A stretch of DNA of 48,958 nt from Candidatus Aphodenecus pullistercoris (GTDB lineage Bacteria; Spirochaetota; Spirochaetia; Sphaerochaetales; Sphaerochaetaceae): the NCBI GenBank assembly GCA_017694495.1, contig JADIMU010000022.1, forward strand, positions 1-48,958, given 5' to 3'. The notes under the pieces are model-generated. The model was not told the origin of the DNA. It made no database searches and worked only from the letters and a program-made list of their open reading frames with translations. Every line of letters starts with the position of its first letter. Position 1 is the stretch's first letter. Shown here in pieces: positions 21,631 to 29,783 of this stretch. The position numbers were made by a program, and so were the translations under genes.

Positions 21631-22953
21631 ATGAGAAAGACATTACTTACACTTCTCCTGGTCCTCATCGCAGCCACAGGCCTCTTCGCCTCAGGTGCGA
21701 GGGAAGTCACGGCTGACGAGAGGGTCGTCCTCGTCCTCAGCGTCGAGGTTGAGGACGGAGGAGTCTACAGGCTCACCGTCCAGGACCAGGACGGCAATGT
21801 GGTCATATACAGGGCGGATGCGGTCAACACTGTCCTCTCCGTCCCCCTCGAGCAGGTCTCGGCAGGCTCCGTCCTGGCGCTGAAGGACAATGGCATCATG
21901 ACGATGAGCATTCCTCCCCAGATGTACGCCACCGAGCTGCGCGACCTGACGCTCGGCGTGGCGGCGGGAGCCTACGACTTCACCTTCGCTGAGCTTGACG
22001 AGATGGGTCAGAGAATCGTCGCCGCCCAGGACGACGCCAACGTCCTGTGGCCGATGGAGCTCGGGGAAGGCATCGAGGAGCGCTTCAGCTACGCCTACGG
22101 CTACAACGTCGGACGCGACTATACGGCCCAGGACGTAACCTTCCGCGCCTCCTACTACGCCCGCGGCGTCCTCGACTTCTGGAACGGCGTCGCAGCCGAC
22201 CAGCTGCTCATGCCGATCGAGAGCATGTCAGAGGCGGTCAACACCTACATCGACACCGTCTACTCCCAGAACATCCCCGAGAACGTCGGCCCCTCGCCCA
22301 GGAGCATGGACGAGATCTATGCGATCGAGGGATTCGAGGACGACGACCTCAGCCAGCGCTTCAGCTACGCCTACGGCTATGTGACGGCCTTCCAGGACTA
22401 CTACTACGGCATCGCAGTCGATCCTGAGGCCTACGTCATGGGCATCCTGAGCCAGATGTACGGCGTCACTCCCCTGCTCGACGAGGGTGAGAGGGCAAGC
22501 GCCGTCACCGACTACATCACCCAGCTCCAGGAGCAGTACAACGCCTATCTGGCGGAGCTTGCCACGACGAACCTCGAGAGGGCCGAGGCCTTCCTCGCCG
22601 AGAACGCGGCAGTCGAAGGCATCGTGACGACGGCAAGCGGCCTCCAGCTTGAGACCGTCAGCGAGGGCACAGGCGCCACACCATCCGCCTCGGACACAGT
22701 CACTGTCAACTACTCGCTGCGCGACATCGACGGAAACACGATCGACTACGGCAACGAGGTGAGCTTCCCCCTGTCCAACCTGATCCCCGGCTTCAGCGAG
22801 GCCGTCCAGAACATGAAGGTAGGAGGCGAGACGATCGCCTACGTCCACCCCTCCCTGGGCTATGGCGAGGCGGGAGCCGGAACAGTTGGCCCCAACTCAT
22901 TGCTGATCTTCGACATCGAGCTTGTCGGAATCGATGAGCCTTCTGAAGGCTGA
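21631..22953 (+). CDS. Exported FKBP-type peptidyl-prolyl isomerase
   Basis: Catalyses proline isomerisation during folding of exported proteins. 440 residues. Signal peptide MRKTLLTLLLVLIAATGLFA-S at 1-21, no lipobox. Residues about 30-140 are an unrecognised beta-rich region. Two FKBP_N-like segments follow, each opening with RFSYAYGY (near 149 and 242), then a helix ending in LATTNLERAEAFLAENAA. The FKBP catalytic domain is at about 350-435: TVNYSLRDIDGNTIDYG, LIPGFSEAVQNMKVGGE, HPSLGYGEAGAG, NSLLIFDIELVGI, in the right order with the aromatic pocket largely kept. ATG 21631 has AAGGGG about 13 bases upstream. Monocistronic with a strong terminator. Confidence 0.85.
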   Translation: MRKTLLTLLLVLIAATGLFASGAREVTADERVVLVLSVEVEDGGVYRLTVQDQDGNVVIYRADAVNTVLSVPLEQVSAGSVLALKDNGIMTMSIPPQMYATELRDLTLGVAAGAYDFTFAELDEMGQRIVAAQDDANVLWPMELGEGIEERFSYAYGYNVGRDYTAQDVTFRASYYARGVLDFWNGVAADQLLMPIESMSEAVNTYIDTVYSQNIPENVGPSPRSMDEIYAIEGFEDDDLSQRFSYAYGYVTAFQDYYYGIAVDPEAYVMGILSQMYGVTPLLDEGERASAVTDYITQLQEQYNAYLAELATTNLERAEAFLAENAAVEGIVTTASGLQLETVSEGTGATPSASDTVTVNYSLRDIDGNTIDYGNEVSFPLSNLIPGFSEAVQNMKVGGETIAYVHPSLGYGEAGAGTVGPNSLLIFDIELVGIDEPSEG

Positions 22954-22971
22954 GCCCAGAGCTCGAAAGTA

Positions 22972-22998
22972 CAAGGCCCCGGCGTCGCCGGGGCCTTG
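22972..22998. terminator. Terminator between FKBP gene and YhcH-like gene
   Basis: Perfect 12-bp stem CAAGGCCCCGGC/GCCGGGGCCTTG (22972-22983 with 22987-22998) and a 3-base loop, followed by CTTTGTCC on the plus strand. It lies between two convergent genes and could serve both. Confidence 0.8.
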
Positions 22999-23016
22999 CT
23001 TTGTCCTACCCAGTTG

Positions 23017-23397
23017 TCAGAAGGTGAAGATGACGTCCCTGAAGGCTTCTGGCAGGCTGACTGCCACTGCACGCTTCCAGCTGCCCGGTCCCAGGACGAC
23101 GAAGCGCCCCTCGCACATGACGAAGACGGATGAGGCGTCGAGGGAACTGACGACTTCCTGGCCGTCCAGGGCGACGATGAGCGCATGGCTGCCCTCCTCC
23201 ACCTCGAAGGGAATGCCCTTGTCGGATGAGAGGGCGCTATGCACGGCATAGGACACGTCATCGCACTCGGGACATTTGTAGCTGCCGTCCGGGTTGTCGT
23301 AGGGCAAGGCGCGGTCCATCACAGTGATGACGTGCTCCAGTCTGGGCAGGATGGGCAGATAGCTCTCAAGCCTGCCCAGAGTGTCGAAGAGCGTCAA
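23017..23397 (-). CDS. YhcH/YjgK/YiaL-like protein, atypical
   Basis: 126 residues resembling the DUF386 cupin family (YhcH/YiaL) in its first third (LFDTLGRLESYLPILPRLEHVITVMDRAL...DDVSYAV) and in GIPFEVEEGSHALIVALDGQEVVSSLDAS. However, the usual E-x-H...D-I metal-ligand segment is altered and a CPEC motif stands where homologues have a Gly/Asp turn, so it may be a divergent or re-purposed member. The start is TTG 23397, overlapping the stop of the cytidylate-kinase-like gene (TTGA); the longer upstream frame is a shadow of that gene. Role unknown; a sugar-acid link is possible only by family association. Confidence 0.5.
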   Translation of the reverse strand: MTLFDTLGRLESYLPILPRLEHVITVMDRALPYDNPDGSYKCPECDDVSYAVHSALSSDKGIPFEVEEGSHALIVALDGQEVVSSLDASSVFVMCEGRFVVLGPGSWKRAVAVSLPEAFRDVIFTF

Positions 23398-24038
23398 ATG
23401 TCGTCCCCCTTGTGCTCGAGGCTCGTCTCGGTGAAGGCGATGATCTGGTCGACGCAGCCCGTGATGCCGAGCCTGGCGCTGTCCAGCGCGAGATCGTAGG
23501 TGCGGCACATGCCCCACTTCTTGTCGGCATAGTAGTTGTAGAAGTTGGCCCTGGACTTGTCGTTCTTCAGGCACACATCCTCGGCCTTGTCCTTGGGCAC
23601 CTCGTAGACCGTGGTCGCACGGTGGACGCGGGCCTCGAGGGGCGCATGGATGAAGACGGAGATGACGTTCGGATTGTCACGCAGGACATAGTCGGCGCAG
23701 CGGCCGATGATCACGCAGCTGCCCGCCTCGGCGACCTTCTTGATCGTCTTCGAGGTGATCAGGAAGAGCTGGTCGTTGAGTGGCATCTCGTTATAGCCGA
23801 GAACGCCTGAGCTCATCGGGTAGTTGCCCATCACGAGCGAGTAGAGCAGCGAGGAGGCCGGCTTCTCGTCAGCGTTGTGGAAGAGGGCCTCGCTCAAGCC
23901 GCTGTCCTGGGCGGCGAGTGTCAAGAGCTCCTTGTCATAGAAGGGGATTCCAAGCCTCTCGGCGAGGGTGCGTCCGACCTTGCGGCCTCCGCTTCCGAAC
24001 TGGCGGCCGATCGTGTAGATGATCTTCGATTTTTCCAT
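23394..24038 (-). CDS. Cytidylate kinase-like family protein
   Basis: 214 residues of the Cytidylate_kin2 type. P-loop-like start IIYTIGRQFGSGGRKVGRTLAERLGIPFYDKELLTLAA, then CVIIGRCADYVLRDNPNVISVFIHAPLEARVHRATTVYEV (lid region) and KSRANFYNYYADKKWGMCRTYDLALDSARLGI, the conserved family C-terminus. These proteins are common in anaerobes; the true substrate is not established and may not be CMP, as a separate cmk lies at 15.2-15.7 kb. ATG 24038 follows TAGGAGGATGTGA. A perfect TATAAT at 24063-24058 puts the mRNA start only about 13 bases before the ATG, leaving just the ribosome site as leader. Confidence 0.82.
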   Translation of the reverse strand: MEKSKIIYTIGRQFGSGGRKVGRTLAERLGIPFYDKELLTLAAQDSGLSEALFHNADEKPASSLLYSLVMGNYPMSSGVLGYNEMPLNDQLFLITSKTIKKVAEAGSCVIIGRCADYVLRDNPNVISVFIHAPLEARVHRATTVYEVPKDKAEDVCLKNDKSRANFYNYYADKKWGMCRTYDLALDSARLGITGCVDQIIAFTETSLEHKGDDI

Positions 24039-24057
24039 TCACATCCTCCTAGCTGCG

Positions 24058-24063
24058 ATTATA
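24058..24063 (-). promoter_or_regulatory. -10 box of the cytidylate-kinase-like gene
   Basis: Perfect TATAAT on the minus strand 20 bases upstream of ATG 24038; the matching -35 region is a T-rich run (around 24081-24086) without a good TTGACA. The TAGGAGG ribosome site follows almost directly. Confidence 0.5.
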
Positions 24064-24094
24064 CCCCGCGCAAAGTGAAAAAAGAAGAAAAAAT

Positions 24095-25843
24095 TCACTC
24101 CTCTTCCCTCTGGCTCAGCACGAGGCGCCTGTAGATGCCGTCCCTGGCCATCAGCTCCTCGTGGCTGCCCTGTTCGACTATTCCCTGCCCCGCTATGACG
24201 AGGATGCGGTCGACATTCCTGACTGTCGAGAGGCGGTGTGCGACGATGATGCTCGTACGCGAGCGCGACAGGAGGGCTATGCCCTTCTGGACGAGGATCT
24301 CGCTTCTTGTGTCTATCGAGCTCGTCGCCTCGTCAAGCACCAGGATGGCGGGGTCGGCCAGGAGGGTGCGCGCCAGGGCGACGAGCTGGCGCTGGCCCTG
24401 GCTGAGCGCGGCATCCGAGACTGCCGTACCATAGCCTTTGGGAAGGCGCCGGACGACCTCGTCCAGACCTATGGCCCGGCCTACCGCCTCGATCTCCTCC
24501 TCTGTGGCGTCGCTTCGGCCATAGGCGATGTTCTCTCCTATCGTGCCTGAGAAGAGGACGCTCTCCTGCGTCATGACGCACACATGGCGGCGCAGGGCCT
24601 CCTCGTCATAGTCCCTCAGGTCGACTCCATCGATGAGGACCTTACCCCGGACGGGATCGTAGAAGCGGGCCACGAGGCTTGCGAGCGTCGTCTTGCCCGC
24701 CCCCGTCGGTCCGACCAGGGCTATGCTCTCCCCTGCCCTGACGGTGAGTTCGAGGCCTTTTATGACAAGGCGTCCAGGTTCGTCGGGATAGGCGAAGTCG
24801 ACGTCGACGAACTGGATGCGTCCAGATGCCTCCGCGGGCCTTCTGGGCGAGGATGGCGGCACCACAGTCGGCTCCTCGTCCACCAGGGTGAGGACCCTTG
24901 CTGCGGCGGCGAGGTTGTTGCCCAGCTGGTTCGACATGTTGGCCAGGGCCCTGATCGGCTGCCAGAAGAGGGAGATGTAGCCTGTGAAGGCTATGATGAG
25001 GCCGACCGAGGAGGCGTCGAGCCTCCTGATGAATACTGCGCTCAGGAAGAGCGCGGCATAGCCGAGCCCCTGTCCGAGGTCGATGACGACACCGACAAGG
25101 TCACCCAGGCGCACCGCCTTGACCCAGCTGACAGTCGTCTCGCCGTTGATCTTCCCGAAGGCCTCATCACACTCCTCCTGGGCGCCGAGGGCCTGTATGG
25201 TGCGCATTCCAGTGAAGGCCTCGTTGCTGTAGCCCGCTATGCGCCCCTGGTCCTCACGGAAGCGCTGCCAGAGGGGGTAGATCAGGTGGAAGAGGACGGC
25301 GCTGGAGATGGCCACCAGCGGGATGCACAGCGTGACGGCCGCAGCCAGGGTGCCGTCCAGGATGAACATCATGACGACGATCATGACCAGCTGGAAGACG
25401 TTGGGCACGATTGTGGTGACCAGCTGCTTGAGCATGTCGTTCAGACTGCTCGCGTCTCCCACGAGGCGGGAGAGGATGCGGCCCTTGCTGTGCTCGTCGA
25501 ACCAGTGCATGTCCTGTCTGAGGACATTGCGGTAGGCTTCCTCCCTTATGGTCAGGACCACATTGTTCGACACCCCCGCCATGATGTGTACACGCGCGAC
25601 GTGGGCGGCCCACCAGATGAGGACGAGGAGGATGTAGAGCGCGACCTTCAGCACGAGGTCTTCCATAGAGCCGTTGACGATGTGGCGGTCGACGGCCTCG
25701 GCGCTGATGGCAGGCAGCAGCGTGATTATGGTGGACTGGACGAGCATGAGGAAGACGACAAGGGCGATGCGCACCCCGTAGGGCTTCATGCAGCGGAAGA
25801 TCCGCTTGAGGACTGTGGCCTTCGAATATTCCCTTTCCATCAC
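24095..25843 (-). CDS. ABC exporter half-transporter, subunit B (intact Walker B)
   Basis: Fused membrane plus ATPase half-transporter of 582 residues. About six helices occupy residues 20-310 (e.g. IALVVFLMLVQSTIITLL, VALYILLVLIWWAAHVARV). The ATPase domain has Walker A GPTGAGKTT near 376, Q-loop VMTQE, a signature reading LSQGQRQL near 481 (Gln for the usual Gly), and Walker B ILVLDEATSSID near 500 with the catalytic Glu. The ATG overlaps the end of subunit A's gene (ATGA). Together they look like a heterodimeric multidrug/lipid-type exporter. An A-rich loop hairpin follows the stop. Confidence 0.88.
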   Translation of the reverse strand: MMEREYSKATVLKRIFRCMKPYGVRIALVVFLMLVQSTIITLLPAISAEAVDRHIVNGSMEDLVLKVALYILLVLIWWAAHVARVHIMAGVSNNVVLTIREEAYRNVLRQDMHWFDEHSKGRILSRLVGDASSLNDMLKQLVTTIVPNVFQLVMIVVMMFILDGTLAAAVTLCIPLVAISSAVLFHLIYPLWQRFREDQGRIAGYSNEAFTGMRTIQALGAQEECDEAFGKINGETTVSWVKAVRLGDLVGVVIDLGQGLGYAALFLSAVFIRRLDASSVGLIIAFTGYISLFWQPIRALANMSNQLGNNLAAAARVLTLVDEEPTVVPPSSPRRPAEASGRIQFVDVDFAYPDEPGRLVIKGLELTVRAGESIALVGPTGAGKTTLASLVARFYDPVRGKVLIDGVDLRDYDEEALRRHVCVMTQESVLFSGTIGENIAYGRSDATEEEIEAVGRAIGLDEVVRRLPKGYGTAVSDAALSQGQRQLVALARTLLADPAILVLDEATSSIDTRSEILVQKGIALLSRSRTSIIVAHRLSTVRNVDRILVIAGQGIVEQGSHEELMARDGIYRRLVLSQREEE

Positions 25844-27555
25844 TCCGTCCTCCCATACTGGGCCTCACAGGTCTGCCTATACAGGCCATCCTGGGCCATC
25901 AGCGAAGCGTGGGTGCCGCGCTCGGCGACGCCTCCAGCCTCGAGCACGATGATCTCGTCGGCGGCACATAGCGATGAGACGCGGTGTGCGATGACGATGC
26001 GCGACTGCATTCCGGACAGGCGGGAGAGCGTACGCTGGACTTCCCTTTCCGTCTCCATATCGAGGGCGCTAGTAGAGTCGTCGAGGATGAGGACGGGAGC
26101 CTTCCTCAGGAGGGCGCGGGCCAGGCAGAGGCGCTGCCTCTGTCCTCCCGACAGTCCCACCCCCTTCTCGCCGATGACCGTATCGAGTCCCTGGGGAAGC
26201 TTCATGACGAAGTCCTCGGCCTCGCTGTCGGCAAGCGCTGCGTGCAAGTCGGCCTCACCTGCCCTTCCACCAAGTCCACGCGAAAGGTTGTCGCTGATGG
26301 ACTCGCTGAAAAGGAAGGCCTCCTGGTCCACCAGGGCGAAGAGGCGGCGCAGTGCTGAGGGTGCAAGCTTCCTCGTATCGACGCCTCCTATCGTGATGCG
26401 TCCCTCTGTGGGGTCCACGAAGCGCAGAAGGAGGTTGACGATGAGGCTCTTGCCCGAGCCGGTCGCACCCATGATGCCCAGTGTGCGCCCCTCCTCCACA
26501 GTGAAGGAGACGTCATGCAGCAGGACACGCGAGTCCAGGGAGAAGCCGACATGCTCGAAGCGTATCGTGTGGTCCTGGGGCATTGGAAGCTGTGCGCCGG
26601 AGACGGGGACCTCGTCATGCATGGCGAGGACAGCGTCGATCTTTCCGGCAGAGGCCTTGGCGACGGCCAGGCTTGAGAGGACCCAGCCGATCTCGAGCAT
26701 GGGCCAGATCAGGTTGTTGACGTACTCGAGGGCGGCGGCCAGTCCTCCTGCCGTGAGGTGGCCACCCATGACGAGCAGGCCGCCTGTCAGCAGGCATAGG
26801 GCGAGCATGATGCGCCCGAGCGAGGAGATGGCGGCGTCGTAGCGGCCGAAGAGGCGCTCCAGAGTGACGTTGAGGCGGTAGAAGGCGCCGTTGTGTGATG
26901 AAAAGCGCCGCTCCTCCCTCTTCTCCTGGCCGAAGGAACGCACCGTCCTCATGCCGCCAAGGGCCTCGCCGCACACAGCGTTCAGCGCGGCAGTCTCGTC
27001 GGAGATCTCCTCGTAGAGCCTCTCGCCCAGCCTCTCCTCCCTCCAGGCGAGGAAGCCGATGAGCGGCATGATGGTGAGGCATACGAGGCCGACCTGCCAG
27101 GAAAGGGCGATCAGGCTGAAGAGCATGACGACGACATGGACGACGATCTCAATGAGAAAGACGCCTATGAAGCCGAAGGCGAAGCCCACGTTCTCGGCGT
27201 CATGGCGCACGCGGCTCATCAGCTCGCCTGGCCTGTTGGCCTGGAAGAATGGGCCACGCTGGAGAAGGATGTGCGAGAAGAGCGCCGTGCGGCAGTCCTG
27301 ACGGACGCTCTGGCTGATCTTGTCGGAGCTGAACTCCTGGACGTACTTGAAGACTCCCCTCAGGAGGAAGCAGCTGAAGAGGAGGAGGATCATGATGGCA
27401 GCCCCCTCGTCCAGGCCAGCCGCGATGACCTTGTCCACGAGGCGTGAGACGAGACGCGGGGCCAGGGCATCCATCAGGACGCCCAGGAGGAGGAAGATGA
27501 GACAGATGAGGTAGAGCCCCCTGCAGCGCAGGGCGGCCTTTGCATAGATCGACAT
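25840..27555 (-). CDS. ABC exporter half-transporter, subunit A (degenerate Walker B)
   Basis: 571 residues from ATG 27555 (AGGTG 7 bases upstream; the frame extends to GTG 27570). Membrane domain about 15-300 (LYLICLIFLLLGVLMDALAPRLV, AIMILLLFSCFLLRGVFKYV), then the ATPase: Walker A GATGSGKS near 363, canonical LSGGQRQRL near 468, and Walker B VLILDDSTSALD near 490, where Asp replaces the catalytic Glu. With subunit B carrying the altered LSQGQ signature, the two defects fall in the same composite ATP site, as in heterodimeric exporters. Substrate unknown. Confidence 0.88.
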   Translation of the reverse strand: MSIYAKAALRCRGLYLICLIFLLLGVLMDALAPRLVSRLVDKVIAAGLDEGAAIMILLLFSCFLLRGVFKYVQEFSSDKISQSVRQDCRTALFSHILLQRGPFFQANRPGELMSRVRHDAENVGFAFGFIGVFLIEIVVHVVVMLFSLIALSWQVGLVCLTIMPLIGFLAWREERLGERLYEEISDETAALNAVCGEALGGMRTVRSFGQEKREERRFSSHNGAFYRLNVTLERLFGRYDAAISSLGRIMLALCLLTGGLLVMGGHLTAGGLAAALEYVNNLIWPMLEIGWVLSSLAVAKASAGKIDAVLAMHDEVPVSGAQLPMPQDHTIRFEHVGFSLDSRVLLHDVSFTVEEGRTLGIMGATGSGKSLIVNLLLRFVDPTEGRITIGGVDTRKLAPSALRRLFALVDQEAFLFSESISDNLSRGLGGRAGEADLHAALADSEAEDFVMKLPQGLDTVIGEKGVGLSGGQRQRLCLARALLRKAPVLILDDSTSALDMETEREVQRTLSRLSGMQSRIVIAHRVSSLCAADEIIVLEAGGVAERGTHASLMAQDGLYRQTCEAQYGRTE

Positions 27556-27638
27556 GTTGACACCTGGCACATGGCCAAAGCTTTGATGCGGATGACTTGG
27601 GAAGACTACTTGTGTGACGAGATGGGGCTTGTCAGACC

Positions 27639-27668
27639 TTTATGGCCTGACAATGGGTGCATTGTAAA
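27639..27668 (-). promoter_or_regulatory. Promoter of the ABC exporter operon
   Basis: Minus-strand TTTACA (27668-27663), 18-bp spacer, CATAAA (27644-27639), giving a leader of about 77 bases to ATG 27555. The 181-base gap to the YiaK-like gene shows no further gene; an imperfect hairpin lies at 27631-27651. Confidence 0.45.
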
Positions 27669-27736
27669 GATATGAAGCCATGAAGCACCTCCATCGTCGC
27701 TTATGCGTCCAAGCTAACCCAGCCTGCCGCCGTCTG

Positions 27737-28735
27737 TCAACAGCCTGCGCCAAGCTCCTCGATCTGGGCCCAGATGCGCTCGTCGACCGGGATGCCGGCT
27801 TCGAGGTTCTCCTTCCTCGTCCTCTCCAGCCTCTCGCCCGGATAGCGCACCGCCTCCCCGCTCTTGAGGTCGCCAAGGATGGTGGAGACGATCCGGTCGA
27901 CGTCCTTCCCTCCACCCAGGCGGTCGGCCTCGATCGCGATCATGATCTGCGTCAGGCCCCTCTCGTTGCCCATCTGGCCGATCTGGGTGACGGACGCTCC
28001 TCCCGAGAGGACTGTGGCGATCAGGTCGAGGGCGATCGACAGCCCGCTGCCCTTCCACAGTCCGATGGGCAGCATGCGTCCATTATGCTCGATCACTGCG
28101 GGGTCGCTTGTAAGCCTGCCCTCGTCGTCGAAGCCTCCTGCGAAGGGAAGCATCTCGCCCTTGAGGCGATACTCCTCGAGCTTGCCGTAGGAGTACTGGC
28201 TCATGGCGCTGTCGAAGACGAAGTGGGCCCCGTCAGCCTTGGGTACGCTTATGATCAAGGGGTTGTTGCCGATCTTGGGCACAGTGCCGCCCCACACTGG
28301 CATGTTAGGCTTCGTGTTGGACCAGCATATGCCGATGCATCCGCGCTCTGCGGCCAGGCGGCCGTAGGTCGAGCCGCGCAGCCAGTGGTTGTTCCAGCCC
28401 AAGGCGACAAGGCCCATGCCATGCTCGTGGGCGAGCTCAGTGGCCCTCTCCATCGCCTTCCAGGCGTTGAGCGGTCCGATGCCGAAGTGGCCATTCCAGC
28501 ATTCCATCGATCCGGCCTGGATGACCTTCTCGACCTTTGCGTCCTTGTCGACGGTGCCGCACTCGATATCATGCACGAGGCGGGGAAAACGGTTCGTACC
28601 GTGGCTGTAGACTCCCTCGAGGGAGTTCGTCGCGACGATACAGGCGAGGGTCTCGGCCTCCCCTTCCTCAAGACCACGGCTGACGAGGATCCTCCTGAAG
28701 AGGCCTTTCATCTCATCAAAAGGAACGCGCAGCAT
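27737..28735 (-). CDS. 2,3-diketo-L-gulonate reductase-like (LDH2/MDH2 family)
   Basis: NAD(P)H-dependent reductase of a 2-keto acid. 332 residues that follow E. coli YiaK (DlgD) closely by eye: RILVSRGLEEGEAET, NSLEGVYSHGTNRFPRLV, GMGLVALGWNNHWLRGSTYGRLAAERGCIGICWSNT, IGNNPLIISVP, FVFDSAMSQYSYGKLEEYRL, GGFDDEGRLTSDPAVIE, LPIGLWKGSGLSIALDLIATVLSGG. The catalytic His is in NNHWLRG. It is the last gene of the BMP-transporter operon, two bases after the Gfo/Idh/MocA gene. Actual substrate may be another sugar-derived keto acid. Confidence 0.85.
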   Translation of the reverse strand: MLRVPFDEMKGLFRRILVSRGLEEGEAETLACIVATNSLEGVYSHGTNRFPRLVHDIECGTVDKDAKVEKVIQAGSMECWNGHFGIGPLNAWKAMERATELAHEHGMGLVALGWNNHWLRGSTYGRLAAERGCIGICWSNTKPNMPVWGGTVPKIGNNPLIISVPKADGAHFVFDSAMSQYSYGKLEEYRLKGEMLPFAGGFDDEGRLTSDPAVIEHNGRMLPIGLWKGSGLSIALDLIATVLSGGASVTQIGQMGNERGLTQIMIAIEADRLGGGKDVDRIVSTILGDLKSGEAVRYPGERLERTRKENLEAGIPVDERIWAQIEELGAGC

Positions 28736-28736
28736 T

Positions 28737-29783
28737 TCACAACCTCACGAAAGAGCCCGTCCTGGAGCTCCTGTAGCATGCTTCGACGACGGCGACGGCC
28801 TTGCGGGCCTCCTCTCCGTCGATCAGTAGCCTATGGCCCGGATCCTTCAGGCAGTCGACCAGATCCTGGAGGTTGGCCATGTGGCCACCTGCGGCGATCG
28901 CCAGCGGATTGGCGCTGCCTCCCTCGCTCGAGGATGTGGCGTAGCGGCGACGGATCTGGTCGTCCTCTGGCCTCTCGTCCTGGAAGGACCAGGCCTTGAT
29001 CGCCTCGTCCTCAAGTATGGCCGAACCCTTCGTGCCGCAGATGACGACACGCTTGGCGAAGCCGGGCCAGGTGGCGACTGTGCCCTGGATGACGCCCAAG
29101 GCTCCGCTCTTGAAGCGCAGCGTCGCACTGGCGGTATCCTCTACAGTGATGCCGCTGTGGCCGAGCGTCGCGCAGTTGGCGGCCAGAGACTCGACAGGCC
29201 CACCGTACCAGAGCATGAGGTCGATGGCGTGGATGCCCTGGTTCATCAGGACGCCGCCGCCTCCCACTTCCATGTCTCCGCGCCAGGGGACAGAGTCGTA
29301 GTACTCCTGGCTGCGGTACCACTTGAACTGGGCGTCGAGCAGCACGAGGCGGCCGAAGCGTCCGCTGTCGATGGCCTCGCGCACCAGGCGGGAGGAATCG
29401 AAGAAGCGCGACTGGAAGATGCCTGCAAGGACAGTCCCCTTGGCCTTGGCCGCCGCTATGATCCGGTCACAGCGCTCCGTCGTCGCCTCCAGAGGCTTCT
29501 CCACCAGGAGGGCCTTGCCGTGGTCGATCGCGGCGAGGCAGGGCTCGAGATGGCTCTTCGAAGGGGTCGTGACGGCGACGATGTCGATCTCGGGGTCGGC
29601 CATGAAGGCTTCCAGGCTCCGGTGGCACTTGATGCCGTACCTGCGGGCGAAGGCCTCCCCCTTCTCCAGATGATGGTTGTAGCATGCGACCAGCCTCGTA
29701 TCATCAAGCGAGTTGGCCGCATCCGCATGCATGTCGGCGATGGAGCCTGTACCCACGATGCCGACGCCGAAGGTCCTCTTCAT
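28737..29783 (-). CDS. Gfo/Idh/MocA family oxidoreductase
   Basis: NAD(P)-dependent sugar or inositol dehydrogenase-type enzyme, 348 residues. N-terminal Rossmann motif GVGIVGTGSIADMHADAA, then DIVAVTTPSKSHLEPCLAAIDHGKALLVEKPLEAT with the catalytic-type Lys of the EKP motif, and GGGVLMNQGIHAIDLMLWYGGPV, where the HxxD-like catalytic segment lies. The C-terminal beta-sheet domain ends at SFVRL. The start overlaps the upstream permease stop (ATGA). Its place between a BMP-type importer and a YiaK-like reductase suggests that the imported compound is oxidised or epimerised in the cell (inference). Confidence 0.85.
   Translation of the reverse strand: MKRTFGVGIVGTGSIADMHADAANSLDDTRLVACYNHHLEKGEAFARRYGIKCHRSLEAFMADPEIDIVAVTTPSKSHLEPCLAAIDHGKALLVEKPLEATTERCDRIIAAAKAKGTVLAGIFQSRFFDSSRLVREAIDSGRFGRLVLLDAQFKWYRSQEYYDSVPWRGDMEVGGGGVLMNQGIHAIDLMLWYGGPVESLAANCATLGHSGITVEDTASATLRFKSGALGVIQGTVATWPGFAKRVVICGTKGSAILEDEAIKAWSFQDERPEDDQIRRRYATSSSEGGSANPLAIAAGGHMANLQDLVDCLKDPGHRLLIDGEEARKAVAVVEACYRSSRTGSFVRL

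Noticed and set aside
24074-24099. AGTGAA/TTCACT inverted repeat with A-rich loop after the ABC exporter operon
   Set aside because: Only six pairs, overlapping the stop codon, with a long loop; possible but too weak to call a terminator.
24584-26842. 752-codon plus-strand frame across both ABC exporter genes
   Set aside because: Antisense shadow; product lacks domains and runs through the coding strand of two conserved ATPases.
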